43,369 bases of DNA, from the NCBI RefSeq assembly GCF_009765975.1, contig NZ_LMUJ01000033.1:19006-62374 (forward strand). Reading direction: 5' to 3'. This DNA is from Acidisphaera sp. S103. Its GTDB lineage: Bacteria > Pseudomonadota > Alphaproteobacteria > Acetobacterales > Acetobacteraceae. Both the position numbers and the translations under genes were made by a program. Of the stretch, positions 26,572 to 35,474 are shown piece by piece (the stretch's first letter is position 1; each line of letters opens with the position of its first letter). The notes beneath the pieces are model-generated. The model saw only the letters and a list, made by a program, of their open reading frames with translations. It did not search any database and was not told the DNA's origin.

Positions 26572-26844
26572 ATGACCGCGAAGACGTCGATTTCGCTGAC
26601 CGACGATCAGGAAGCCTATGCGCGCACGCTCGTCGAGAGCGGGCAGTACCCGAGCCTCAGCGCGGTTCTCCAGCGCGGTCTGGAGATGCTGCGGCGCGAT
26701 TCCGAGATGCACGATGCGGAACTCCAGGCCCTCCGGTCACTGATTGATCAGCGGCGTGCCGGAGCTTTCGTCGATCTCGACGAGGGTGAGGCGGAGACCC
26801 GCGCGATGCTGGGGCGCAAGAGAAAAGCGCGTGCGACGATATAA
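26572..26844 (+). CDS. parD: ParD-family antitoxin
   Basis: 90 aa. The N-terminus KTSISLTDDQEAYARTLVESGQYPSLSAVLQRGLEMLR is a ribbon-helix-helix DNA-binding domain of the ParD/CC2985 type; the C-terminal half, rich in acidic residues (DLDEGEAETRAML), is the toxin-binding tail. It has a strong Shine-Dalgarno. It overlaps parE by 14 bases, the usual coupled arrangement that makes antitoxin first. It represses its own operon in known systems and would stabilise the mobile region. Confidence 0.85.
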   Translation: MTAKTSISLTDDQEAYARTLVESGQYPSLSAVLQRGLEMLRRDSEMHDAELQALRSLIDQRRAGAFVDLDEGEAETRAMLGRKRKARATI

Positions 26845-27178
26845 GGTCAGCCGCGCGGCAGACGTTACGGGCGACCTCGACCTCATCGAGGAATATTTAG
26901 TTCATGTCTACCAGGAATTCGGGGACGACCTGGAGAATGCGGTGGAGCGAGCGGCCGCTCGCATCGACGAGGCCCTGGCCTACATGCGGACATTCGCGGC
27001 CCATCCCCACCGAGGCACCGAACACACGAAGATCAGGCCCGGCATTCGGACCGTGACCAACAAGAATTTTATCTTCTACTTCGAGATCGATGAGCCGTCA
27101 TCAGAGGTTAGAATACTCGCTACGTTTTTCGGCGGCGTAGACCACAGGCAGCAGATCCTGGATCGTTTTCGGCACTGA
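26831..27178 (+). CDS. parE: ParE/RelE-superfamily toxin
   Basis: 115 aa from GTG 26831, giving a start RRYKVSRAADVTGDLDLIEEYL typical of the ParE family. Later hallmarks are the R-I-D-EAL helix, the central beta-sheet (GIRTVTNKNFIFYFEID) and the C-terminal VRILATFFGGVDHRQQI, like the I-x-V-x-R-I-L-H...D segment. Known ParE toxins poison DNA gyrase. Paired with ParD just upstream. Confidence 0.85.
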   Translation: MRRYKVSRAADVTGDLDLIEEYLVHVYQEFGDDLENAVERAAARIDEALAYMRTFAAHPHRGTEHTKIRPGIRTVTNKNFIFYFEIDEPSSEVRILATFFGGVDHRQQILDRFRH

Positions 27179-27910
27179 CCGCTTGGACCCGCGGCGTGGG
27201 TATAGGTGGCAACTGCTCCATAATGCCGGGTTTGTTGCCGGAGCGGGGCGATTTCAATTGTATTCGAGAAGAGCTGCATGCTCATTTTGACGGGTTCGCC
27301 CGAGCGTTCTTCCCGGATCCCAACATCCGCTCGTCCCATTTTGGCGAGTATCGCTCCGTCCTCGAGGGACCGCTTTGGTGAAGGTTTTCCGACGCCTGAC
27401 GGCATCCGAAAACCTTCACCGACCCAGCCATTTACCGCTACTCCCACAGAACGACCGCTTCGGAGAAACGGTGCCGCTCGTCTGAACAGCCGCAAACGGG
27501 CGCACAGCGGTCGGCGCCTTGAGGTGCTGAATGTCAGGTTCCTGGAACGGCCGATCGGCCATTCCATCGGCCGACTTGGGTCGACAGCTGCCGCTTGGGA
27601 ACGGCAGCACAGGGTGGTGAGCGTTCCGTCAGCTTTCGAGTATTCGAGGCTGAAACCAGACACTTGCTTATATCCGGTTCTCGCCCGGAGCGGCAGTCTC
27701 TTCAGGCACTTGAGCCGATGAAGCCGACATCCAGAATGTGAGCTAACCCGGCAGCCGTGCCCACCTTGCTTCCCTGAAAGTGATCCCATCATATAGGGCA
27801 AGTGCCGAAACCTGTGTGGAAGGTCGCTCCCGGCGCAGCTTCGCCTTGATGTCAAGGAGGGATTCTGTCAGCGATGGTGTCTCTCTCAGTTGTTAAGCAG
27901 GGATGAAAAA
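27179..27910. other. Long intergenic region between parE and the oxidoreductase operon
   Basis: About 730 bp with no believable gene; the long open frame on the minus strand lacks protein-like composition. It contains the 12-bp inverted repeat at 27378-27419. The promoter of the downstream operon must lie near its 3' end. Confidence 0.45.
27378..27419. repeat. Perfect 12-bp inverted repeat
   Basis: GTGAAGGTTTTC (27378-27389) and GAAAACCTTCAC (27408-27419) separated by 18 bases. There is no following T-run, so it is not a standard terminator; it may be a protein-binding site or relic of an element end. Confidence 0.5.
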
Positions 27911-28369
27911 ATGTTCACTTTGACCATCAACGGGCAAGCCCGCGAGGTCGACGTTTCTGCGGACATGCCGCTGCTGTGGGTGCTGCGCGACCATCTCAAT
28001 CTGGTCGGCACCAAATACGGCTGCGGGGTTGCCCAGTGTGGCGTCTGCACCGTGCATGTGGGCGGCAAGCCGGTGCGTTCCTGCCAACTGTCCGTTGGCG
28101 ATGTCGGCACCCGCGCCGTCGTCACCATTGAAGGGGTCGGTGCCACACCCAACGGCGCGCGGGTCCGGCAGGCCTGGATCGAAGCTGCCGTGCCGCAATG
28201 CGGCTATTGCCAAGCCGGCCAGATCATGTCGGCCACGGCACTGCTGAACGGTAACCCCCGCCCTGACGATGCGGATATCGACGCAGCCATGGCAGGCAAT
28301 CTCTGTCGCTGCGGGACCTATATTCGCATCCGGCGAGCAATCAAAAATGCTGCCGCCGGTGCGGCCTGA
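27911..28369 (+). CDS. [2Fe-2S] subunit of molybdenum hydroxylase (aldehyde/isoquinoline oxidoreductase small subunit)
   Basis: 152 aa from ATG 27911, with AGGGA upstream. It carries the plant-ferredoxin cluster ligands Cys38, Cys43, Cys46 and Cys58 ([10 protein letters not shown]...RSC), then the second helical cluster domain Cys97, Cys100, Cys132, Cys134 ([16 protein letters not shown]). This is the IorA/AldF/CoxS-type small subunit of the xanthine oxidase family. It passes electrons from the molybdenum centre in the large subunit to the cytochrome c encoded next. First gene of a three-gene operon with almost no spacing. Confidence 0.92.
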   Translation: MFTLTINGQAREVDVSADMPLLWVLRDHLNLVGTKYGCGVAQCGVCTVHVGGKPVRSCQLSVGDVGTRAVVTIEGVGATPNGARVRQAWIEAAVPQCGYCQAGQIMSATALLNGNPRPDDADIDAAMAGNLCRCGTYIRIRRAIKNAAAGAA

Positions 28370-28371
28370 CG

Positions 28372-29742
28372 ATGAAGAAAATCGTCGGGATTGTCGTTGC
28401 CCTCATTGTTGTTGTTGCGCTTGGAGCCGCTGGCTGGGTGTATCTCGGCCGTAATCCGATGGCCTTTGCCGGCGGTTCGACCGTGGCGCTGCAGGACTAC
28501 GAGGCCAGCAGTGTTACCGGCGTTCCTGCACAGCTTGTGAAGGCCGACCTGGTGACGCGCGGCGAATATCTGACCCATGCCGCGGATTGCCAAGCGTGCC
28601 ACAGCGCACCGGGCAGCGCTCCGTTCACGGGTGGCTTCGCCCTCACCACGCCGTTCGGCACCATCTATTCCACCAACATCACCCCGGACAAGCAAACCGG
28701 CATTGGCAACTACACCGACGCCCAGTTCCTGGCAGTCATGCACAGGGGAATTCGCGCCGATGGCGAGCACCTGTATCCCGCCATGCCCTATGCCTCGTAC
28801 ACCTACATGACGGACGGCGATGTGCAGGCGATCAAGGCCTATCTCTTTACGTTGGCGCCGCACCATGCCCCCGCAAGGAAGGACCAGCTTTCCTGGCCCT
28901 TCAACCATCGCAGCCTGCTGACGCTGTGGGGCGTGGCGTTCAATCCCGATACGCGCTTCCGCCCCAATACCGGCGAGAGCCCGCAATGGAATCGAGGCGC
29001 CTATCTGGCCGAAGCGATGGGTCATTGTGGCGAATGCCATACCCCGCGCAACATTGCCTTTGCGCTGGACAACCACAGCAAATTCACGGGCGCCGTCACC
29101 GCAGGCTGGCGCGCCTACAACATCACGAGCGACAGGGATTCCGGCATCGGTAGCTGGAGCGACCAAGACCTGTACCAGTATCTTTCCACTGGTCATGCCA
29201 ACGGACATGGCGGCGCGGCTGGTCCCATGGGTGAGGCCAGTGACGACAGCCTCAGCTATCTGGTGCCGAACGACGTACATGCGCTGGTGACTTATCTGCG
29301 CAGCGTTCCCGCCGAGAAAAGCGACCTGCCGCGTACCGTCACCGCGCCTGCACCGGCTTCGTACAAGCAAGGTGTGGTCGCGGACTTCGACCCGCGCGGC
29401 GAGAAGATCTTCGCGGGCGCCTGCGCAAGCTGCCATGACTGGACCGGCGTGAGCCCGGTCACCGGCTATGCCACCCTGACTGGCGTGCGCGCGGTGAACG
29501 ATCCGAATGCGACCAATGTGGCGCAGGCAGTCATCAACGGTGTCAACCGGCAGACCGATGCAGGCAAGATCTTCATGCCAGCTTTCGGCCAGGGGCTGTC
29601 CGACGACGACATCGCCGCCGTGGCAAATTATGTGACGGCCCGCTTTGGTGCCAAAGGCGCGCACCTGACAAGCCAAGATGTGGCGAATCTGCGAAAGCAG
29701 GCCCCCCAGCAATCGAATTCCCGGGAGACTCCCAATGGTTGA
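28372..29742 (+). CDS. Membrane-anchored tri-heme cytochrome c subunit
   Basis: 456 aa with an N-terminal membrane helix (VGIVVALIVVVALGAAGWVY, residues 5-24) and three CxxCH heme sites: CQACH (73-77), CGECH (219-223) and CASCH (351-355). The layout matches the three-heme cytochrome subunits of acetic-acid-bacterial alcohol and aldehyde dehydrogenases, which hand electrons to ubiquinone at the periplasmic face. It lies two bases after the [2Fe-2S] gene and overlaps the large-subunit gene by eight bases, so all three subunits are co-translated. Confidence 0.92.
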   Translation: MKKIVGIVVALIVVVALGAAGWVYLGRNPMAFAGGSTVALQDYEASSVTGVPAQLVKADLVTRGEYLTHAADCQACHSAPGSAPFTGGFALTTPFGTIYSTNITPDKQTGIGNYTDAQFLAVMHRGIRADGEHLYPAMPYASYTYMTDGDVQAIKAYLFTLAPHHAPARKDQLSWPFNHRSLLTLWGVAFNPDTRFRPNTGESPQWNRGAYLAEAMGHCGECHTPRNIAFALDNHSKFTGAVTAGWRAYNITSDRDSGIGSWSDQDLYQYLSTGHANGHGGAAGPMGEASDDSLSYLVPNDVHALVTYLRSVPAEKSDLPRTVTAPAPASYKQGVVADFDPRGEKIFAGACASCHDWTGVSPVTGYATLTGVRAVNDPNATNVAQAVINGVNRQTDAGKIFMPAFGQGLSDDDIAAVANYVTARFGAKGAHLTSQDVANLRKQAPQQSNSRETPNG

Positions 29743-32029
29743 CACCGAGTCCAATTTTGCCGGGTCCAATGATTATCTTTCGGCGCTGATCGAGGACCTG
29801 CGCGCTGTACCGGCGGCCAAAGCGTCGTTTACTGCGGGGCGGCGTAGCCTCTTCAAACTGGCTGGCGCGACCGCATTGGTGCTGGGCTTCCAACTGGGAG
29901 ACGCTGGTTACGCCCATGCGGCGGCGGACGGCGCGGACCAAGGCACAGCAGACCAGGCCATGAACGCGTTTATCCGCATCGCTCCGGACAATACCATTAC
30001 CATCTATTCCAAATGTCCGGAGATCGGCCAGGGGATCAAGACCTCCTTCGGCCTGATCATTGCCGAGGAACTCGACGCAGACTGGAACCATGTTGTCATG
30101 GAGCAGGCGGACATCAATCCGAAAGTCTATGGGTACCAGGGCGCGGGCGGTTCGACGTCGATTCCGCGCGCCTGGGACCAGTTGCGTCAGGCTGGCGCCG
30201 GGGCCAAAGCGATGCTCGTTGCCGCTGCTGCCAGCCAGTGGGGCGTGGAGGCGCCGCAGATCAACGCCAAGGATTCGGTCCTGACCCATGCCGCCAGCGG
30301 CAGATCCGCGACCTATGGGTCGCTTGCGGCGGCCGCGGCAAAGCTGCCGGTGCCTGCCGTCGCGGACCTGAAGCTGAAGTCTCGCGCTGAGTACCGATTG
30401 TTAGGCAAGCGCTATCGCGGCGTCGACGACCCCAAGGTCGTCACCGGCCATAATCTGTTCGGGATCGATGTCCAGGTTCCCGGCATGGTCTATGCCACCT
30501 ACGCCAAATGTCCGGCAGCGGGCGGCAAGGTGCGGTCCTTCAACGTGGCGGAGATCAAGGCCCAGCCCGGCGTACTCGACGCCTTTGCCCTGGACGGCAC
30601 TGGCATGGTGATCGAAGTGATGCCGGGCGTGGCCATCATCGCCCGGGATACCTGGAGTGCCTTCCAGGCGAAGGGCAAGCTCAAGGTGGATTGGGACCTC
30701 GGCGAGGCGTCCACTGATTCTTCAGCGCAGATCTCCGCTCATGCGCGAACGCTGGCGGCCAATTTCCCGGCAAAGCCGAGCGCCAATGTCGGCGATGTGG
30801 ACACGTCCTTCGCCGACGCTGCTAAGACCGTTGAGGCCTATTACGACTATCCCTTCGCCGCTCATGCGCCGCTGGAACCCATGAACACCACGGCGCACTG
30901 GCATGACGGCGTGATGGAAATGTGGGTGCCCACACAGCAACCTGATCGCGCCTTGCCGCAGGTTGCCAAGCTGGCCGGCATACCGCAGGACAAGATCGTC
31001 ATGCACCAGACCCGCGTGGGGGGCGGTTTCGGTCGGCGTTTGGTCAACGACTATACCTGCGAGGCCGCGGCCATCGCGCGCAAGCTCAACGTCCCGGTCA
31101 AGCTACAATGGGCCCGAGAGGACGATTTTGCTCACGATTTCTATCGTCCCGCCGGCTACCATCAGTTCAAGGGCGCGATCGACAAGAATGGCAGGCTCGA
31201 CGCGTGGCAGGAACATTTCATCACTTTCACCGCGGATGGCAAAAAGGAAGGCCCTGGCGCCAACCTCACCGAAAACCTGAAATACTCGATCAAGGCGCCC
31301 AATCTGCGCCGCGGCACGACGATGTTGCCGCTGAAGATCCCAACCGGCGCATGGCGTGCGCCGGGTGACAATGCCCAGGTCTTCGCGGCGCAAAGCTTCA
31401 TGCATGAGTTGTCGCTGGCCTCGGGTCGCGACCATGTCCAGTTCCTGATCGATGCCGTGAACCGGGAGGTGCCTGCGCTGGCGCCCAAGGACCCGAGCGT
31501 CAATTTCAGCCCTAAGCGGGCAAGCGACGTGATCGCGATGTGCGCGCAAAAGGCGGGCTGGGGCAAGACCATGCCGAAAGGCAGCGGCCTGGGCTTGGCT
31601 TGGTGCTATTCCCATGCCGGCCATGCCGCACAGGCGGTTGAGCTCAGTGTGGATGCCAACAAGCAGATCACGATTCATCGCATCGTGGCGGTGCTTGATG
31701 TTGGCCCCATCATTGACATGGCCGGGTCCGAAGCCCAGGCGCAAGGCGCGTCAACCGACGCGCTTTCAACGGCGATGGGCCTCAAGATCGATATCCAAAA
31801 CGGCGTGATCCTGGAGCAGAACTACAATGCCTATCCCATTCTGCGGATGCCTTTCGCGCCAATGACAATCGACGCCTATTTCATCCAATCGGACAATCCG
31901 CCGACGGGAATGGGTGAACCTGCTTTCCCCGCGCTGGCGCCCGCGCTGGGCAATGCTATCTTCACCGCCACGGGAGAGCGGGTGCGCCACCTCCCGTTAC
32001 GCGATCTGGGATACGCGCTCGCGGCTTGA
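29735..32029 (+). CDS. Molybdopterin-binding large subunit, Tat-exported (xanthine oxidase family)
   Basis: 764 aa from ATG 29735, with GGGAG just upstream; a longer start would overlap the cytochrome gene extensively. A twin-arginine signal lies unusually deep (AGRRSLFKLAGATALVLGF, RR at 36-37). Family motifs: GGGFGRR (about 429-435) binding the molybdopterin cytosine dinucleotide, WRAPGDNAQVF, and the catalytic-Glu motif GMGEPA with Glu728. It resembles the IorB/AldH subgroup, which oxidises aldehydes or N-heterocycles by hydroxylation with water. The substrate cannot be fixed from sequence; in Acetobacteraceae an aldehyde is likely. No maturation (XdhC-like) gene is adjacent. Confidence 0.9.
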   Translation: MVDTESNFAGSNDYLSALIEDLRAVPAAKASFTAGRRSLFKLAGATALVLGFQLGDAGYAHAAADGADQGTADQAMNAFIRIAPDNTITIYSKCPEIGQGIKTSFGLIIAEELDADWNHVVMEQADINPKVYGYQGAGGSTSIPRAWDQLRQAGAGAKAMLVAAAASQWGVEAPQINAKDSVLTHAASGRSATYGSLAAAAAKLPVPAVADLKLKSRAEYRLLGKRYRGVDDPKVVTGHNLFGIDVQVPGMVYATYAKCPAAGGKVRSFNVAEIKAQPGVLDAFALDGTGMVIEVMPGVAIIARDTWSAFQAKGKLKVDWDLGEASTDSSAQISAHARTLAANFPAKPSANVGDVDTSFADAAKTVEAYYDYPFAAHAPLEPMNTTAHWHDGVMEMWVPTQQPDRALPQVAKLAGIPQDKIVMHQTRVGGGFGRRLVNDYTCEAAAIARKLNVPVKLQWAREDDFAHDFYRPAGYHQFKGAIDKNGRLDAWQEHFITFTADGKKEGPGANLTENLKYSIKAPNLRRGTTMLPLKIPTGAWRAPGDNAQVFAAQSFMHELSLASGRDHVQFLIDAVNREVPALAPKDPSVNFSPKRASDVIAMCAQKAGWGKTMPKGSGLGLAWCYSHAGHAAQAVELSVDANKQITIHRIVAVLDVGPIIDMAGSEAQAQGASTDALSTAMGLKIDIQNGVILEQNYNAYPILRMPFAPMTIDAYFIQSDNPPTGMGEPAFPALAPALGNAIFTATGERVRHLPLRDLGYALAA

Positions 32030-32373
32030 AGCCTCCGTCCTGGTTCAGTCTGGCATGAGACCCCGCGCGAATGGCGCACTCCCGGCGCGCGACGGCCAAG
32101 CCTACGATGAAGTCTGCGATCGCAAGGCAACCGCTCTGAGTATCGAAACAGCAGCACATCTGGCCATGGCGGCCAGCGATGGGAAGCCGGAACTAGGGCA
32201 ATTTGCGGATGGCGCACCCGTGCCAGGGCCTTCTGAACCGCAAGCTTCCTGGCGGCGGGAAGAACGTCCGCTTCCGGGACTGTCGAAAAGGGTTGCCGGT
32301 GACTGAATAGGTGAATCAACCGCCGGCGCGTGCAAACGTCACTGCCCAACTCTGAACCACGACTATTGTGAAT
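32030..32373. other. Intergenic region after the oxidoreductase operon
   Basis: 344 bp with no supported gene or clear terminator. It leads directly into the structured inverted-repeat element. Confidence 0.4.
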
Positions 32374-32676
32374 GCCGGTCCGAATCCGTAGTTTTTTGCC
32401 GATGCGAGAAAAGTTGGCCCGAAATTTGCCCGGCGACCTTGCCGGGACCTGCGTCGAAAACGTGGTGAGCGGAAACGGCCATGCACCCTTGCTGTGTCAA
32501 GGCCGTCAGCCGCCGAAGGCGGTGGCCGAAGGCCAGCCTTTACACAGGAAAGGTGCATGGCCTCAGAATCGCCACCGAGGTTGGTGGCAGGCCCGCGGCG
32601 CCCTGCCTGGTGGCACCAACGCCCCTGGTATTGCTTGTGTGAGATTCATCGGCAAAAACTACGGATTCGGACCGGC
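32374..32676. repeat. 303-bp structured element bounded by 30-31 bp inverted repeats
   Basis: The left end (32374-32404) and right end (32647-32676) are inverted copies identical except for one extra T/A in a homopolymer; core ACTACGGATTCGGACCGGC. Similarity continues weakly outwards. Inside lie a very long hairpin (32477-32562) and a second GC-rich set of stems (about 32570-32625, including GTTGGTG/CACCAAC and GCCACC/GGTGGC). No ORF fills it. It looks like a non-autonomous mobile element or recombination cassette; a third copy of the end motif occurs at 42834. Confidence 0.6.
32477..32562. other. Long imperfect hairpin inside the 303-bp element
   Basis: Outer arms GGCCATGCACC / GGTGCATGGCC are perfect. 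The next 16 positions pair with three mismatches (CTTGCTGTGTCAAGGC against its partner), and the tip is CCGCC-GAA-GGCGG. It could be a folded RNA or a cruciform/single-strand recombination substrate. Confidence 0.55.
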
Positions 32677-32706
32677 GCTAACAACTATCCCGACAAGTGG
32701 TGAGGT

Positions 32707-32782
32707 CCAGGGGCTCGGCCCCTGGCGGGGTTTGGGGCAGCGCCCCAATCTTCCTTTGCCTCAGCGGCAAATGGTTGGGGCG
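32707..32782. repeat. Tandem GC hairpins with mutually exclusive pairing
   Basis: CCAGGGG/CCCCTGG (32707-32725) is followed by TTGGGGC/GCCCCAA (32732-32748). The GCCCCAA arm can alternatively pair with TTGGGGC at 32775-32781, enclosing TTTGCC/GGCAAA (32755-32771). Such GC stems recur in Acetobacteraceae intergenic DNA; the role is unknown and they may act as bidirectional terminators. Confidence 0.45.
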
Positions 32783-32975
32783 ACAGCTTATAACTCAACC
32801 ACAGCACCAATCCCGCAAAGCGGGTTCGTGCTTGGGTCGAGAGCGGCGGTCGTGTTCCTCGGGCGGTACGACTTCTCGCTGCCCGACACCTTTATGAACG
32901 GCGGTCTGAGGCCGCTCAGGAACCCTATTTCCGCATGGGACTTTCGAACAGCGTGATGCCGGCTTTCTGTTCCTT

Positions 32976-33083
32976 TCAGCCGCACAGGCCGCCACAGGCG
33001 GGGCAGTCGTCGTCCATCTGGCAGACCCGAGCGTCGGACCAGGCGCAATCGCAGCGCGGGCATTCGTAGCGAACAAGGAACAT
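32976..33083 (-). CDS. Tiny zinc-ribbon protein
   Basis: 35 aa, minus strand, preceded by a strong GGAGG Shine-Dalgarno six bases before ATG. The sequence contains CPRC and CPAC knuckles (YECPRCDC ... DDDCPACGG), a classic minimal rubredoxin-like zinc ribbon, with additional Cys at 21 and 34. It lies 61 bases downstream of the HTH gene on the same strand and probably belongs to the same transcript. Function unknown; such small ribbons are frequent on alphaproteobacterial plasmids. Confidence 0.6.
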   Translation of the reverse strand: MFLVRYECPRCDCAWSDARVCQMDDDCPACGGLCG

Positions 33084-33144
33084 CGGGATACCTCCAGACG
33101 GGTCTTCCACATCTGCGGAAGGCCCCGGTTCCGGTTGATGCAGG

Positions 33145-33579
33145 TCAGTCGAAGCTGCGCCAGTAACCGGTGCCGCGCTTCGCGCGTCTTTCCTTCCGGA
33201 TGGGAGCGGTGGAATAACCGCGTTCCGCGAGTGCGCGGCGGATCACGTCATGACAGACGCCGATTTCCGCCTCGATGTAGGAGAAGGTCCGGCCCTTCGC
33301 GCGCATTTTCAGGACCATGTCGAGTTCATCGGGTGTTAGGCTCATGCGCCGGGCGACCTGGGCCTCGGCCAGCTTCTGGCGATGTGCCGCCCAGCGGGGA
33401 TCGGTGGCGACATAGGCCTTTTGCGCCGCGGACACCTTCTGGCGCTGTTCCCCTGACATGGGGGGACGACGGCTGGGATTGCTGCCCCGGTGGTGACTGC
33501 GGTTCGGGCTATGCGGATGGGGTTCCCGCTGCGGGCTGTGAGTGCTGCGGGTGTCGGTGTCGGGCGTTGTCTCGCTCAT
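33145..33579 (-). CDS. Small HTH-containing protein
   Basis: 144 aa. The first 45 residues are low-complexity, rich in His, Ser, Pro and Arg, and probably disordered. A helical segment follows (SAAQKAYVATDPRWAAHRQKLAEAQ), then a helix-turn-helix-like region, SLTPDELDMVLKMRAKGRTFSYIEAEIGVCHDVIRRALAERG (about 81-120), of the type that recognises DNA with the ...T/S-x-I-E/A-x-x-I-G-V-...-R-R-x-L pattern. The C-terminus is basic. Probably a plasmid- or element-borne regulator. A perfect 20-bp palindrome lies 21 bp upstream of the ATG, compatible with autoregulation. Confidence 0.6.
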   Translation of the reverse strand: MSETTPDTDTRSTHSPQREPHPHSPNRSHHRGSNPSRRPPMSGEQRQKVSAAQKAYVATDPRWAAHRQKLAEAQVARRMSLTPDELDMVLKMRAKGRTFSYIEAEIGVCHDVIRRALAERGYSTAPIRKERRAKRGTGYWRSFD

Positions 33580-33599
33580 GGTCCTGTGCCTTTCGTTTC

Positions 33600-33619
33600 G
33601 GAAGCAGCGCGCTGCTTCC
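33600..33619 (-). promoter_or_regulatory. Perfect 20-bp palindrome upstream of the HTH gene
   Basis: GGAAGCAGCGCGCTGCTTCC is fully self-complementary and sits 21 bp before the HTH gene start, so it is in the 5' leader or promoter. It is a candidate operator for the HTH protein, or an mRNA stem. Confidence 0.5.
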
Positions 33620-34158
33620 TGCCCGTCGGCGAGACCGGGGCGTGCAAGCGGAAAGGGGCTTCGCGGGGACCCGGAACGAAACGAAATTGCCGGCTGCGGA
33701 AATTTCGTCTGCGTTCTGGGCGGAAGCCCCTTGGAGCGCGCCGAGGGGCTGGCCCCTAAGCCCGCGCAGCGGGGCGGGCCGCGTCTGCGGCCGCATGTGC
33801 GCTTGCGCGAGGGAGTGTGACCTGTAGGGCGTGCGCCGTTGTGGTGCGAAGAAGAAAGGAGTGTTCGAAAGGACGAAGCTCACTGGCAGAGCTTCTGCCC
33901 ACCCGGCTTACTGGTGCCGATGATGGCGCTTTGCGGTCGGCACCAGGCGGCGTTGAACGTCCGCTTGTGAGATCGCCTCTTGGACCGTCGCAGGACCAGC
34001 TAGGGTCGAATGTGGCCGCGCGGAGCGTGCCCTCATCTCTGATGACAAAGGCGGGGTCTACCGGATGCACAGATCGTGGGAACGATTTTTCGTGCTCTGG
34101 CGCTGAAATCTCGATTCGCTGTCGGCGGGTCTATGTGGCAATCGAGGGTGATTCGGCG
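33620..34158. other. Intergenic region before the IS4-family transposase
   Basis: About 540 bp. No gene is supported; an open frame extending upstream from the transposase start has no family similarity. It should include the left end of the IS4-family element, but no matching inverted repeat was found with the right side. Confidence 0.4.
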
Positions 34159-35474
34159 ATGACGGGACTGGGACATTTTGGCCATCGGCAGCGGGAAAAA
34201 GCGGGTGAATTTTTGCTGAACCGGCTGCATGAAGTGGGCCAGCAAGGCATACAAGTCCGCACGCTTGGTGGGAACCGAGGCAATGAGATGAAGATCAGGC
34301 GGTTCCTGCACAACCCGGCGGTCACCCCGGACGAGATGATCGAGACCGCACTGGGCCATACCCTCACCCTGGTCGCCGGACGGCATATTCTGGCGATCCA
34401 GGACACCACCAGCCTGCGCGACGACGGCAAGCAAAAGGGCCACTATCTGCACCCGACGATCGCAGTGGATGCGGACGCTGGCACGCTGTTGGGTGTGGTG
34501 TCGGCCAGTTTCCTGCTGCGCACGGGAAAGAAGAAGACGCATTGCAACACGCGTCCGTTCGCGCAGAAGGAAAGCGCCCGCTGGCTGGAAGCCACATGCG
34601 AGGCGGCCAGGCTGGCCGAGGCCGGGGCACGGTGCGTGACGGTGGTGGCGGACCGGGAATGCGACATCTACGACGAATTCGCGCTGCGTCCGGCGACCAC
34701 CGAGCTGCTGATCCGCTGTCATCACGACCGCGTCCTGGCGGACGGGACACGGCTGTATGCCAGCACCAGTGAACGGACCGAACTGGGCCGCGACATCGTC
34801 CACGTGCCGGCCGCGCCCGGGCGGGCTGAACGCGACGCGGTGGTGGCGCTGTACAGCCGCCAGGTGAGCTTGCGGCGCCCGAAGCGCAACAGCGCCGAGG
34901 AGACGGCGAAACTGCCGCCGGAGACGACGCTGAACTATGTCGAGGTCCGCGAGATCGGCGCGCCGCCCCGCGGCAAGCCGCTGCACTGGCGGCTGCTGAC
35001 CACGCACCGCGTCGCGACGGCCGCCGATGCGCGCCGGATCGTCGGCTTCTACCGCCGGCGCTGGATCGTCGAGCAATTGTTCCGCGTGATGAAAACCCAC
35101 GGCTTCGATATCGAAGCCGTGGTGATGGAAGACGTGATGGCGTTCGAGAACCTCGTCGCCGCGACGCTGATCGCCGCCGTGCGGGTGTTGCAGATGGTGT
35201 ACGAGCGCGACGGCGCCGCAAGCGGCCACTGACGGACGCGTTCAGCCCGGAGGACCAGCCCGTCCTGGAGGCGATTGGCGCCACACTCGAAGGCAAGACG
35301 GTCAAGCAGAAGAACCCTCATCCGCCGGGATCGCTGGCCTATGCCACCTGGGTCTGTGCAAGGCTTGGCGGCTGGACCGGCTACTATGGACGACCCGGTC
35401 CAATCGTCATCTTTGCTGGGCTCGACCGCTTTACAGCCATGGCCGCGGGCTACAGGATTAGAAAGCTTCACTAA
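34159..35474 (+). pseudogene. IS4-family transposase, frameshifted near the C-terminus
   Basis: From ATG 34159 the frame encodes 357 aa with a RFLHNPAVT segment, an ILAIQDTTSL strand (first catalytic Asp region), VTVVADRECDIYDEF (second Asp) and the YRRRWIVEQLFRVMKTHG motif (Y-R-x-W-x-I-E/V-x-F-x-x-x-K-T-G), a Tn5-like IS4 hallmark with the catalytic Glu. It stops at 35232, but the family C-terminus continues in the -1 frame from about 35225 (RPLTDAFSPEDQPVLEAI ... ARLGGWTGYYGRPGPIVIF) to TAA at 35472-35474. The shift removes about 80 residues, so this copy is probably inactive unless frameshifting occurs. Confidence 0.8.

Noticed and set aside
27076..27855. Long minus-strand open frame opposite parE and the following gap
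   Set aside because: Composition is Arg/Ser-rich and without domain features; its 3' part is the antisense of parE.
28318..29769. 483-codon minus-strand open frame
   Set aside because: Entirely antisense to the cytochrome c gene, whose three heme motifs prove the plus strand.
33817..34158. Upstream extension of the IS4-family transposase frame
   Set aside because: No similarity to transposases before MTGLGHFGH; the start at 34159 fits the family better.
34033..35305. Two long minus-strand open frames
   Set aside because: Antisense of the IS4-family transposase; a high-GC artefact.
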